Below the pieces are notes generated by a model. The model was given only the letters and a program-made list of their open reading frames with translations, was not told the DNA's origin and did no database searches. This document shows positions 43,900-54,678 of a DNA stretch of 64,000 bases, in pieces. The position numbers and the translations under genes are program-made. The stretch lies in contig WPIO01000001.1 of assembly GCA_009760855.2 (NCBI GenBank), positions 23,048,001 through 23,112,000 on the forward strand, written 5' to 3'. Each line of letters opens with the position of its first letter. Within the stretch, counting starts at the first letter, position 1. This DNA is from Cristatella mucedo. Taxonomy: Eukaryota > Bryozoa > Phylactolaemata > Cristatellidae.

Positions 43900-44195
43900 G
43901 CTCATTATCCGGAAGATATAGCCACTCACCTGTAGGTCCCTCTGCCGTCGTAACGTGGTCCAAGTATCTAAAATACTGCCCGGTCTAGGCTGCTGGCGCA
44001 CCACCCCTGACTCAGATTCTGGTCATTTGGTTTTGGTTCTAACGAAGTTCGACTCCCTCGCTTCGAGGTCATTCTACCAGCTTCTTCGGTAACCAAAACT
44101 GCTATGCACTACCGACTGACAACGAGCAATCTCCGGCTTTGACAGTCACAAAAAAACCTTAAAACTGGCGTAGCCTTCAGTGTTTGTCTCGCTAG
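43900..44195 (+). mobile_element. very decayed LINE C-terminal fragment
   Basis: FDSLASRSFYQLL at about 44050-44085 and a following KKTLKTG parallel family 1 [13 protein letters not shown] and KRNLKTY. Only the general order is kept. Confidence 0.4.
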
Positions 44196-44199
44196 CGTG

Positions 44200-45055
44200 A
44201 ATTGTCATGTTTTCCAGATGTGCGTTCTGAAATTGCGCCCTGAATGACTAACCAATTTATAGGATTCCTTTTCAGCCTATGCCGATTGTATAGAACATGG
44301 TTTTCATTGAAAGCATTTTTTAAATGTTCTATTTCCGTTATCAGTGTTGCAAAATTGTCTTTAGATTATGCGTCTTTGTTTGGCAATTACACAGCGATTC
44401 ACTATTCTTGACTCTTTTTAAGTTTTATCTGAAACCGAATATAATTTCTCAATTTTAGTTGTATGACCAGTCAAATTTAATCCTCCATCCATAGTGAAGA
44501 ATAAGCATCAAACCGTTGATACTTATAAGTTAAGCCAAACACGATGATGATGAGGTTCAATGCTGCACATTTAAATTCGATCTAGCCAAGCTTAGATGCC
44601 TTTTTTGACGGTACCTGTTTAGATAGTTCAATTTAACTTGGCCGTCGATCTTAAATATTTAATGCTGCCTATTGTTGCAGCTTTGAAAAATGAATTATTT
44701 TTGCGCTTCACTGTCATTGAAAAGTGTCTGTTTTGATACTTACTTCGTATTTATACTATCTAGATTCTGGTTTCATTCTACAGCTGGGGGGTCTACGAAA
44801 AGTTACCACAATATCTGAAATTATTCTAGATTTATAAATATAAATGTTTTTTGCCAAAGATCTAATTTGCTCTTCCTGACATCCCCACCCAGAGGTCTTC
44901 ATCAGAATGCATACTTTCTCATTTATTTAATGATTTGGGAATGCTGTCACCTCATAAGTTACTACAGCAACCATGCAGCCTTTAGGAGCACTGCTCTAAC
45001 AACATCCTGAGGGTAGTCTTTCTTGATGAAGCACTGACATTGGTTTTGACTGTAG
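44200..45055. other. intron end, no recognisable feature
   Basis: AT-rich. The 76-codon minus-strand frame at 44962-45192 overlaps the last exon of the gene and is taken as a shadow. Confidence 0.4.
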
Positions 45056-45096
45056 GAGCTTATGCCGATGCCATGCTTCTGTACGGTGAATTCTAA
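45056..45096 (+). CDS. secreted PAN-domain protein, terminal coding exon
   Basis: Acceptor GGTTTTGACTGTAG|GA, phase 1, which completes the Gly codon begun at 41597. Encodes GAYADAMLLYGEF and then TAA at 45094-45096. The ADAMLLY ending parallels the remembered family C-terminus, an AD..(A/L)I(F/Y) beta strand just before the stop, and it is found in exactly the phase predicted by the preceding exon. It is short, so on its own it would be weak; in context it completes the module. Confidence 0.75.
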
Positions 45097-45135
45097 AGAG
45101 AGGACACCACGAACAAACGAGCTTAATACTTCAGC

Positions 45136-45141
45136 ATTAAA
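45136..45141 (+). promoter_or_regulatory. probable poly(A) signal ATTAAA
   Basis: ATTAAA 40 bp after the stop codon of the PAN-domain gene, the most common variant of AATAAA. No competing AATAAA occurs in the next 200 bp. Confidence 0.5.
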
Positions 45142-45874
45142 TATTGAAAGGCGAGACACTATTACTTGCTGGGAGTTACTACTGTACGCCAAGACACCAT
45201 CGTCTTTACTGATGCTTGGTTACATCAAGATTGTGTAAACAATGGAGTAATTTTCGATTTCTTTCTTTTCACCCATTGTTTTTTCGAAGAAAATTCACGA
45301 CTAGCAGTGGAATGTTTTCGAAAGTGTTTCTATTGTTGCTAGAGAACGCTTAACTATAAAGAGTCTGCTTTTCCCAGCAACTAAGCTCATATGTCAGAAC
45401 CCCTACCGAGAATATTTTATGTCACCGGCTGCTGTGTAAGTGTATTCATGCTAAGGTGCCTCATTAAAACTTGACTCGGCATATTGAGTAGTGCGCAAAA
45501 ATCCTCGCCTATCGTTGTAATGAACGGCTAGGACACTTTGCCAATGCTACCGGGTTTGCACTCAAAGATACTTGTTACTCCATCCATTTAATTATCCCAA
45601 CGAATTACAGAAATCCACAGCGATTAATTGCAGTCCGCTCTAATTAGGCAGGATGTGACCAACAATCGGTGGTGTTTTGCTTCCATTTTTAAGTGATTGC
45701 TATTATACGCCATAAGCCAACTAAATGACTCCCACCAAATATCTCGTCATTTGATTGACGTGATGTGATAGCAATCTTATTAAAAACTCTTGCCACTCCG
45801 GCAATATAGCTCAATCCACCACCGTCCCCAAACCATGTTATTCATATTGTTTACCAAGCATGACACGACTCGCT
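45142..45874. other. no recognisable feature
   Basis: Downstream of the gene; nothing supportable seen. Confidence 0.4.
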
Positions 45875-45882
45875 ATTCGATC

Positions 45883-45917
<35 letters not shown>

Positions 45918-45969
45918 CATAATATATATATATATATTTACATAAATATATATATATATATATATTTAA

Positions 45970-46038
<69 letters not shown>
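45875..46038 (+). repeat. (TA)n then (TG)n microsatellite
   Basis: Interrupted TA runs (45885-45986) followed by about 50 bp of TG. Confidence 0.97.
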
Positions 46039-46041
<3 letters not shown>

Positions 46042-46165
46042 TCTTAGTTATACATTCATCAACATAGGAGGAATGTCCCACCCAGTGTGGAAATGTCCGG
46101 GGGAAATACCATAGGGTCCATTAGGGGAGAAATTTCCGCTGGGGAACTTCCAGGCGGGCCGTTTC
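46039..46165 (+). repeat. leader plus G-rich minisatellite, second copy
   Basis: TATTCTTAGTTATACATTCA and the following ATAGGAGGAATGTCC match 40720-40757 with few differences, then irregular GGGGGAAATACC/GGAAATGTCCG units. No telomere-like block here. Confidence 0.75.
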
Positions 46166-46250
46166 CATCGCAGCAAATATAAAGCACCAAGAAAGGGATT
46201 GGGTTCTCTGAGAACGCTTTATCAAGTGTAGAATTATTATTATTATTGCA
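46166..46250 (+). mobile_element. solo 3' tail of LINE family 1
   Basis: GCAGCAAATATAAAGCACCA, AGAAAGGGATTGGGTTCTCT, then AACGCTTTATCAAGTG and (ATT)n. Confidence 0.8.
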
Positions 46251-46764
46251 GTCCATCACAAGCCCCTTAAATCTACAGCAAATTGACCACAAATCTGCTG
46301 CAATGAACCCCAACTTGTACTGATTTATACACTACACTTCAATTTGAGCATTTCCACAGTATTTTGCATCATTTTTTGGCACAGTCGATCTTGAAAAATC
46401 TACTCCATTGGACAGTTTAGGCCGGGCGGCCATCGAATTCTATCACTACCCACAGCAAAAAGAAAGAAATATTGCGCGAGAAAAGCTCCTTGTTTTATTG
46501 CTTTTACCATGCACACAAAAAAAGTGAACACAACAAATTTCACAGAAATTAGCATGCATCATGTGATGAAATGCCCAGCATTTCATTTTGATGTCAAGTC
46601 TTTTGTAAAGCGCCATGAGATAATTCGACCACTATTTACTTAGAGCATTAAATATCGCTGCAGGAGGAGCAATAAGCTATACTTCTAGTCAGGACGAGCA
46701 CTTTTCTTTTGACCCACAGCGAAATAAAAACACAATTTAGTGTGACAGAATAAAGCTTGTGTGG
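46251..46764. other. no recognisable feature
   Basis: Nothing supportable seen. Confidence 0.4.
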
Positions 46765-47770
46765 AACAGGTAGATTTCCAGCTTTTTTTTAATGTTGTCA
46801 ATTTAGACATCGGAAACTCCAAGCTTTGGGAGTATATTAATTATTGCGTTTATAGCTAGTTCATCTTTTAACACGCAAATTTCAAAAAACTTATACAAAC
46901 TTAAAATGTTTGACCATTTCTTAGGACGTACCCCGTTAAATAAGGTTACGGTTCCGGTGATTTTAAGGAGTATAGGCGATCATGTATGCAGCAGAACATG
47001 CCAAGTAAGGAATCTAAAGGTGAGCGAAAAAATCTAGAAGTCAATACGTTGTTTAATACGCAGCCAGTGAAGATTAGTGTACACAGATGCAACTTAGCTG
47101 TCGCGACCTTTAAAGCAGATAAGTCTAGCCACTGAGTTTTTCGCAAACTGCAAATGTGTTATTTCACATGCAGTAATACCTACAAGGGGTATGCTACAGC
47201 AGTCTAGTCGGGATGTCTAAATTGCCTGATTAAACTTAGCTTTGGCAGCCTTATCCAATTAAGCCCAGATTGTGGGAATTTAACGTAGGTGGAAGATGCC
47301 TGACTTGAGTTCATGCGGAGCTGATGCGATCCTTTCAAATAGTTGAAAATAATTTTGGAAGAGGAAATATAGATTCGGGAAGGAGGCCGTAGCAAAAATG
47401 CTTGAAAAGCCAATTTTAGAGTAATGAATTCCAGATTCCGAGGATTAATCGATGTGTCCTTACTTAATAATTTGGTTTTGTCATCATAAAGTTTCAGGAT
47501 GTAAATACAGGTGCTTGTGATGTGTTATTTCTCTTGAAAGAGCATTGAGACTTCGTGGTTTGTTGGTACCTTGAGTGAACTCGTTCGCTTTGAAAAGGTC
47601 CAAGCCATTCAAAAATATATCACCTAATTGGAGGCTGTTTTCTGGATTTAGCAAGCCTATATAAATCCATTGATGCTGTCCGATGGTAGATAACACATAG
47701 AGCATGGAAATGTATCTATTTTAGAGTTTGGAAAATATCCAACCGCTCCAAAGCTTGTAAAGAAAATTTC
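46765..47770 (-). mobile_element. decayed LINE, RT to C-terminal region
   Basis: Left end ATTTCCAGCTTTTTTTTAAT matches the family 1 minus-strand C-terminal text. A frame at 46946-47146 corresponds, out of the coding frame, to the [17 protein letters not shown] region, and near 47460-47500 the minus strand keeps a LKLYDDKTKLL-like stretch. Heavily mutated. Confidence 0.5.
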
Positions 47771-48315
47771 ACCGAATTTGTCCTGCTCCAATGTCAAACA
47801 CACTTAAGCTCCCAGCTTGTATACTTTTGAGGAGTGCATATTCAAGTATACGATTGATGACTTTGAATGAGGGCTCGTTACTTCCACTTAGTGGCTCAAC
47901 GCTATTCATGCATAATTGTAATTTCATAAAGGTAGCTTCATCAGAACTCAAGGATTTAAGCATATCCCTGATTGTTACTTTTAAACGAACAGCTGCCCGC
48001 AGGCAATTATTACAATCCTTGAAGGCGCATGCGAGACCAGTGGTTTTGCTTCCTACATGAAAATCCCACCTTCGAAAGCTGTGGTGGAGGGTGTTATGCA
48101 GCATAACAATAAGTTCCACATTATAAACGTTATCCAGGATCAGGAGTTTTATTGCTCATTGAAGGCTCTAAGAGGTAAGAAAATAAAATATTTCCTGCAA
48201 GACTTCAGCCGGTGTCTTTTGTTTGACAAAATCGAGAAACTGACCGTGTGCAATCGCTACCCTAGTTTGGCCATTACACAAAATGCTAGCTTTTAACCAA
48301 CAAGATTGTGTGCTG
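47771..48315. other. unassigned; 116-codon minus-strand frame
   Basis: The minus-strand frame 47769-48119 is open over 116 codons (contains KSLSSDEATFMKLQLCMNS), opposite an 89-codon plus frame. No domain recognised; it may belong to the adjacent LINE or be chance. Confidence 0.25.
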
Positions 48316-48386
48316 GAGCCCTGCAGCAAACGTAAAGCGCCCTGATAGGGACTAATCTCTCAATAGGTGCTATACAAGTAAATGCT
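48316..48386 (+). mobile_element. solo LINE/SINE 3' tail
   Basis: GCAGCAAACGTAAAGCGCCC, TGATAGGGACTAATCTCTCA, GTGCTATACAAGTAAATG: a tail intermediate between SINE and LINE versions, with no head. Confidence 0.65.
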
Positions 48387-48387
48387 A

Positions 48388-49607
48388 AACATATTCCAAA
48401 GCAACCTCTCGTTAGACGACCATATGAGTTCCACAGTCAAATCTATAATAATAACAATCATAATGATAATGCACTTGATAAAGCGCCCTCAGAGAACTTA
48501 ATCTCTTTCTAGGCGCTTTACATTTGCTGCAAAGTGAAATGCGATTGAATGGTAAGTAAAATCATACTTGAAAAACAAACAAAATGAATAATATGGTTAA
48601 GGGTGACAAGCACAGGGTCAGCATGCAAATGTGGTTAGTGGCAGCATGCACAGTGTCAGCACCCATAACCACATCAAGGACGAATCACAACGACCCATTA
48701 AATGCTGTAATAAATCGGTGTTTTTACGTTCCTTTTAAATGTGTTAAGGTCAGGGGATGTTCTGACGCAGGTCGGGAGGGAGTTCCAGGCTTTGGGAGCA
48801 TACGAACAAAAAAAAATCTACCTATTTTCAGCTTCATAACATTGCTAAAATTCGGGCTTGTTTAGACAAGGATACCACGTCCAAGTTGGTCATGCATTCG
48901 TGACATCCCATCTCGACTTCTGTAATTCACTGCTTACTGGCCTACCAGCATGTGCGATCAGGCGATTGCAGCTGGTGCAAAACTCAGGAGCTAGGCTTGT
49001 CTGTCGTGAGCATCGCAGTTGCCACATTACTCCACTTCTCGCCGACCTGCACTGGCTACCAGTCAAGCAACGGATGGAATTCAAGGATTTGTCGCTCACT
49101 TTTAGGTCACTTCATTCTTTGGCTCCAGCTTATCTCTCAGGTATACTCCCCTATCAGGCAGAGCATCGTACAACCTATTTTTCGGAATCCAACAGTCTAC
49201 AAATACCTCGTACAAACCTCAAATCCTTTGGAGACCGTGCATTTACTTCGTATGCTCCCAAAGCCTGGAACTCCCTCCCGACCTGCATCAGAACATCCCC
49301 TGACCTTACCACATTTAAAAAGAACTTAAAAACACCTTTTTAGGAAAGCATTTAGTGGGTCCCTGTGATTCGTCCTTCATGTGCTTATGGGTGCTGACAC
49401 TGTGCATGCTGCTACTAACCACATTTGCATGCTGACCCTGTGCATGTCAACCCTAACCATGTTAGTCATGTTGCTTGTTTATTAAACTTGATATTACTCA
49501 CCATTCAATTGTATATACCTTTGCAGCAAATGTAAAGCGCCTAGAGAGAGATTGAGTTCTCTGAGGGTGCTTTATCAAGTGCATTGTTATTATTATTATT
49601 ATTATTA
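48388..49607 (+). mobile_element. LINE family 1, 3' part, split by a family 1 insertion
   Basis: 48388-48449 and 48816-49607 are contiguous in the 27262 copy (FQSNLSLDDHMSSTVKS then [11 protein letters not shown]-type continuation). The right piece encodes [40 protein letters not shown] and [20 protein letters not shown], then the 3' UTR, tail and (ATT)n ending at about 49606. A frameshift at about 48893 and an early stop after LKTPF make it inactive; identity to the 27262 copy is high. Confidence 0.88.
48450..48815 (-). mobile_element. LINE family 1, 3' end, inserted into another family 1 copy
   Basis: Starts with ATAATAATAACAATCATAAT and the reverse tail, ends in the C-terminal coding region (GGAGTTCCAGGCTTTGGGAG). 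The flanking AAATCTA occurs on both sides (ending at about 48451 and about 48821), a target-site duplication. Confidence 0.85.
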
Positions 49608-49945
49608 AATGTAGCATAAGGGCATGACACATGTCAATGCAATCTCTCTCGCCAACACGCACTCAGTTTAATATAAAAAATAATTCTTTTATTCTTTTTC
49701 TGAAAATTCTCTCACAGTTTCCCTGTCTCTCTCATGTGGCTGATTTATGGAATTAGTAGTTTTCGGGCTAACAGCGTTTATGGCTTAGTGCTTATGGCTT
49801 ATATTATATACCACTACGGCCAGTTTACGACTCAGAAGTATTCATGGCCTTGTTATTCTCGCTGAGGCTAGTTTATGGTTCAGCTGAGATCATGGTGGTG
49901 CTTTCGGTTTATGGATCATCACCATTTATGGTATAGATAGTTTAA
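49608..49945. other. no recognisable feature
   Basis: Loosely repeated TTTATGGCTTA/TTTATGGTTCA-like phrases at 49770-49940 look like a worn short tandem repeat. Confidence 0.35.
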
Positions 49946-50145
49946 GGAGTGTTAACAGCGACTCGAGCTCTTTTTAGCTAAGGAGACACATTGTCAAATC
50001 TCTGGGATCTGCTAACTATCATTGGAGCCATATTCATAACCAGCTACAATGGCCAAGTGGCTTTTTGTGGTAGCCTAGCCAAAAAAGAAATATAATGATC
50101 TAGCTGAGACAGAACTTAGGAAACAGTTGGAGGTATAAGGATAAG
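49946..50145 (-). mobile_element. decayed LINE family 2 fragment
   Basis: GAGCTCTTTTTAGCTAAGGA, GCCATATTCATAACCAGCTA, then TAGCTGAGACAGAACT track the minus-strand family 2 region seen at 26815-26965. Confidence 0.7.
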
Positions 50146-52614
50146 TTGGAAGTAGAAGAAAGTATAAGGAGATGCCCGTAGTGGTGAGAGCAGGTGAAGT
50201 TAGCAAGCCCAGCCAAAGCTTGTGTGCCATTTACTTTTGTACCTGTACTGGCCCTTTGCTCCTTTTTGGGCGTAATTTTTTAGAAGCCATGTGCTCAGTT
50301 GAATTGCGTAGTGGAGTTAGCTCATTGTGTTGCTGCCTACTAGATTGACTGACTTCGTAAGCTGCACTGGCTTAGTTTCGGATTCGATTCACCTATGAAC
50401 TTGATTCTAGTTAGAACTGGCTTCGAACTAACCACGTGTGCACTCTCGAAAGTGCTCTAAGTAGGACGTAGCATCGTCGTCAGGCTGTAATAAGTACATG
50501 AACCCTGGCTTTGCGAAGGAAGATATTTTCCAAAAACGAAGTTTTAAGATTGGCAGGAAAGTAGCAGAGATTGTGTTGCCTCCACCAGAAGATATGGACA
50601 TGTGCCTATCTGGTCAGCAAGGAAATACTATTTTTGCAACTGCAATAGTAGCAGTTGAAGGGAGTGTGAGAAGGCACACGAGATGCCTGTACAAAAGGTG
50701 TGTGCTATTGAAAAAATACACTGGAATTGCTGCACAATTTAAGGCAAGACAACCGTAGTTTGTGTGCAACCGTCTGGGCCACTAAATTTTAGTCCACAGG
50801 ACTTGTAGCTCCACACCAACGATGCTCCAGAATCTGCCAGGCCTGGAAAGTCAACCAGGACCTGCTACCAACGTGCCACTGACTTGCTACGGTCCTCTAA
50901 CGCCCACATGCCAATTATCGGAAGCCTAAGCTTCTACTCTTTACGAGCAATTTTTAATTAAATAAATTTCTATAATCTAAACTTTTGCAGTTCCATAGGC
51001 AGGTCTTATCACATAAGGCAGCATCGTTGTTGGTGTTATGTCTGATTGGTTGGCTATCTTAGACACGCCTCCGATAAATATTCATCCTTCTGAACTGCCA
51101 TCATGAAATAGATCATCCAGCTGCCATCCATAACCTGGTCCAGAACACATCCATTCCGTCAGCCACCAGACCTCACTTTCCTATCTTAACTGATGTCGGT
51201 CATAGCCTCAAGTTCCCAGTTGTTTTGCTTCCGAAAGATTGCTAGTATAGGTTAACCTTTAATATCTCATTTCAGATCCTTTGAAGTTTGTGACCCTAAT
51301 TCTAGCAGGATCTAACCCGTAATACCCTTTGAAATTGATCATTCTTTGTTCTGTTTATCCAACAAAAATTACTGATGCGAATGAACTTGAATTTGAATAG
51401 TGCCACAAGACCCAATCAGCTGTCAGAGCAGGTTTCAATCTATCGGGCACACTGCTTTTTTATGAGAAAACTAATAGTCTTAGCTTGTTTAAGTAGAGCG
51501 TAGCTAGCCCATATAAACCTCTGAAGTGTATCAACACGCAACCCTGTTTTTAGACCTACTAGATGCAGGATTTGTTTTGGTCAAATGTTACTAACCATAA
51601 GCGGGTCGCAGGTTCCAACATGGTACTTAGTGCAACATAGCAACCCGAAGGCTGCAACAAAATATTGTAAACTGGCCCACGAGGCAGACATGGAAAGCCC
51701 TTGCTTATTAATAATGCCACACGAATTACTTGAGCATAAAACAGGCCATTATCATGACAAGCATGTACTGGAATGTTGTAAAATGGATGCCTTGGAACTC
51801 TGTGGCATGCGTTTGCACTATGGCAAACAGAAGTCACCCAATATAGTTCGCACGAAATAAGATTAGCTGATTTAAAAGCATCGTGTAAATAGTGGCAGAA
51901 GAGCCTTAACGGTCATCACCAGTGCTTTCAGAGGGCTCAAAGGATAGGCATTTACAGGTCTCGAACCCACACTGTGCATATATTATCTCGTGCTAACCTG
52001 TTTTTCTTATTTCTGGAAGGCATACTGAAAAGAAACCATAGCAGCCAGGCCACAGACAAATAAACTGCCACGTGGCTAGTTGATCTGACTTGTGTGGTTC
52101 GTGCTAAAATGTTTTGGGGGCAGATTGTAGTTCTGGAAGAAGTCAGCAATGACGGTCACTCTCTGATCTGTGCATAGACTTGCTGTGTTGCAGGGCTTCT
52201 CTGAGTTGAGGAGTTCTGGCTGGCGTCTTATTGCTGGTGTGACAGTGGCTTAAAGGTCGGCTCATATAAAGCTCATGATTGAAAAATATGAGAAACAGCT
52301 GGACTAGTACTCGGGGGTGGGGGCTCGAGCAAGTGCATACCATCCTGCAGTGATCCCCGGCTGTGCTTTGGTCCCCAGGCCTTGCTTATTTGCTCAACAT
52401 ACGCACCACCGAAAACCTTTTCTGCTCGTCGTGCCTTAAGAAGACCCTCTTTGTCATGTGATGCGTACTTTCGATTTAGTGATGGTGAACTGATCTTTCT
52501 TGGCTTAAATAAGATGCACTTTTTTCTTCTTCACTTTCCATAAAAATGTATGTGCTGTTCATTCAGTGTTGGCTCGCCTGTGCTGCCTTTCATTCTGTGG
52601 TTAATTTGTTAAGG
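50146..52614. other. no recognisable feature; unassigned short frames
   Basis: About 2.5 kb. The plus frame 50498-50758 (86 codons, contains KVAEIVLPPPEDMDMCLSG) and the opposed frames at 51559-51860 have no domain I recognise. Base composition is slightly more GC-rich than the introns after 51500. No gene called. Confidence 0.35.
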
Positions 52615-52622
52615 CATGCAGA

Positions 52623-52892
52623 CCATTGTGGAGCCAGGATTTTCATCTGGGGGCACTGGACTTGCACAATTTCTATGTAGGTGGCAAGACCCGCAGTTGA
52701 TGAAAAATTATAGCACAAAATCATAGTGTTTATTGGACGTGACCTCGGCGGTTGCTCATCGAGTGAGTGAAAGTAAGACATGATTTCGTCGTTGGTGACG
52801 GTTGCAGGCCGTAGCAATATGGCGTGGCCCAGGTCACTGCCCTGCTGTGGGGGAGGGGCAAATGCCTCCTGCCCTCTCTGGCTCTGCCACTG
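52623..52892. mobile_element. non-autonomous hAT-type DNA transposon, 270 bp
   Basis: Left end CCATTGTGGAGCCAGGATTT; right end, reverse complemented, CAGTGGCAGAGCCAGAGAGG: imperfect inverted termini sharing GGAGCCAG/AGAGCCAG. Flanked by CATGCAGA (52615-52622) and CATGCTGA (52893-52900), an 8-bp duplication with one mismatch. The 125-codon minus-strand frame across it (52590-52967) is a shadow. Confidence 0.7.
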
Positions 52893-52900
52893 CATGCTGA

Positions 52901-54506
52901 TGGCGCGTTGGTTGAGATGTTGTGGAACGAATCTTTTGCCCATCGCCAGAGTTCCCAGTGTTAACATTGCATAGGCAAGTGACAGTCAATGCATTAGTCG
53001 AATCGTATTCGTTTGTAGGCTGCAGGACTGTTGTCTGCTGCTGACAACGTGTCTGGATGCTGCTCTGAGTCGGTGTGTGGCAGCAGGAGCTGCTGCTGGT
53101 GCTGACAATTGTACTGCTCGGTCCACTTTTGGTGGTGTGACTGAAGTCCTCTTACTCTCGCTGCCGAGCAAGACGAATTGCTGAGTCTCTGGGACTACAA
53201 TGCAGCAGCTTCACAACTGGGGCAATAGATATGCACAGGAAACTTGACTTGGCTTCGGGAAGCTTTTCGATCTTGCAGTCACACTGGCAGAGTCACGTCC
53301 ACCCGAAGCCAGCAATACACACTGGACAAGCTCGTGCGACTTATTCTGACACTACCAATGTCCCCCATTAAGGTTTATCGTGTGCTTATACAATTGAAAC
53401 CTATGCAGAAACGCTTTTCCACTATCACGAATGCTAACTACATCAAACATGCTGCAATTCATGTACCTTGAAAAAGAAACGGCCGCGATTATAAGATCAT
53501 TACATTTCTTCAATCTATATTCGCAGCCGCCGCTCATGTATCGAATTAAAGACGAGCTTCTCTGTTTTTATCTTCGTAGTAAGCTCTTACATCTATTAAC
53601 TAAAAGTCGTCGCTCAGCTACTCGGTGAAAGGTTTGTAATTTCGCTTTGGCTGTAATTGGAATTATGACCTTCAATAGATACGAAGGATTCAATTGATCA
53701 TGATAGCAGGAGACTAGTTTCGGAGAATCTAAGAGAAAGCTCTGAGAAGGAACTGTCACTTCAGTGTCTCTCAGTTCAGTGTAAGTTTGCACTGCTTCTG
53801 GTCCAGGTTTAAGGACCAGCTTACTAGCTATTTTCACATATACGTTAAAGAGTTGTCGCTGATGACTGAGGCAAAGCATCCTGTTAGGTTTGCTTCTCCT
53901 AGTCATCTTCTCTAAAAGCTATCTTTAAGCATTTAAAACCGCAAAGACAGCCATTTAAGTCTAAGAATAATCTAGCTTTAAGTGTTGTCAATCTATTCGA
54001 ACGACGATACTATTGTGTTACTATGTTGTTGTTTTTTCCAAATTCTGCCTTACCCGACACAGGCGTTTTTTCCACGTACGAAACCCAAGTTTGTATGCTC
54101 ATCCATAATATTTTGGAAATCAATCATTCTACTATGCAATTGGACGATGTAGACGGGATTTTCTAGAAGCAATTGTTTAAGGATTTATCTTGCCATTAGA
54201 GGTGAACAACTGCTTCCATACGATAGTATACACCAGTCATTCATCAGAGTACTTTGGACGCAATTAAGTAATAGGTTTTTTACCAACCAATCATTTCACA
54301 ACCGATTATCGTAACCGATCAACCGATCAGTCATTGTCCTAGTAACTACAGTTAATGGTGATTTATACTTTGGACTAATGGTATAATGAGCTTTCACTTA
54401 TTTATGAGCCGTAAATATGACACTAAATGACTCCAAATTATATTTTATACCGGATGTATGAGCATATCAAATATGACACGTACATCTCAGCCGTCAGTGT
54501 TCTACC
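52901..54506. other. no recognisable feature
   Basis: Nothing supportable. CTG/CAG-rich wording at 53020-53110 (GCAGCAGGAGCTGCTGCTGG) gives Ala/Gln-rich shadow frames. Confidence 0.4.
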
Positions 54507-54514
54507 TACTAGAA

Positions 54515-54678
54515 CAGCGATTTGCAACCCCGTTAAGGGTCGAATGACCCTTTCACAGAGTTCTCCTAAGAAACACATATTTCCAAATTTCACACACAAT
54601 AACTTTATGGTTGTTGGTCGCCATAACATGAGGAGCTTTACTAAAGGGTCGCGGCATTAGGAAGATTGAGAACCACGG
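54515..54678. mobile_element. hAT-type miniature element, 164 bp
   Basis: Left end CAGCGATTTGCAACCCCGTT; right end reverse complemented CCGTGGTTCTCAATCTTCC; CAGTGGTTCTCAACC is a common hAT terminus. AAGGGTCG-type inner repeats are also inverted (GGGTCGAATGACCC left, AAAGGGTCGCGG right). Flanks TACTAGAA and CATTAGAA form an imperfect 8-bp duplication. Confidence 0.7.

Noticed and set aside
52590-52967. 125-codon minus-strand frame
   Set aside because: Spans a whole non-autonomous transposon and its flanks; no domain.
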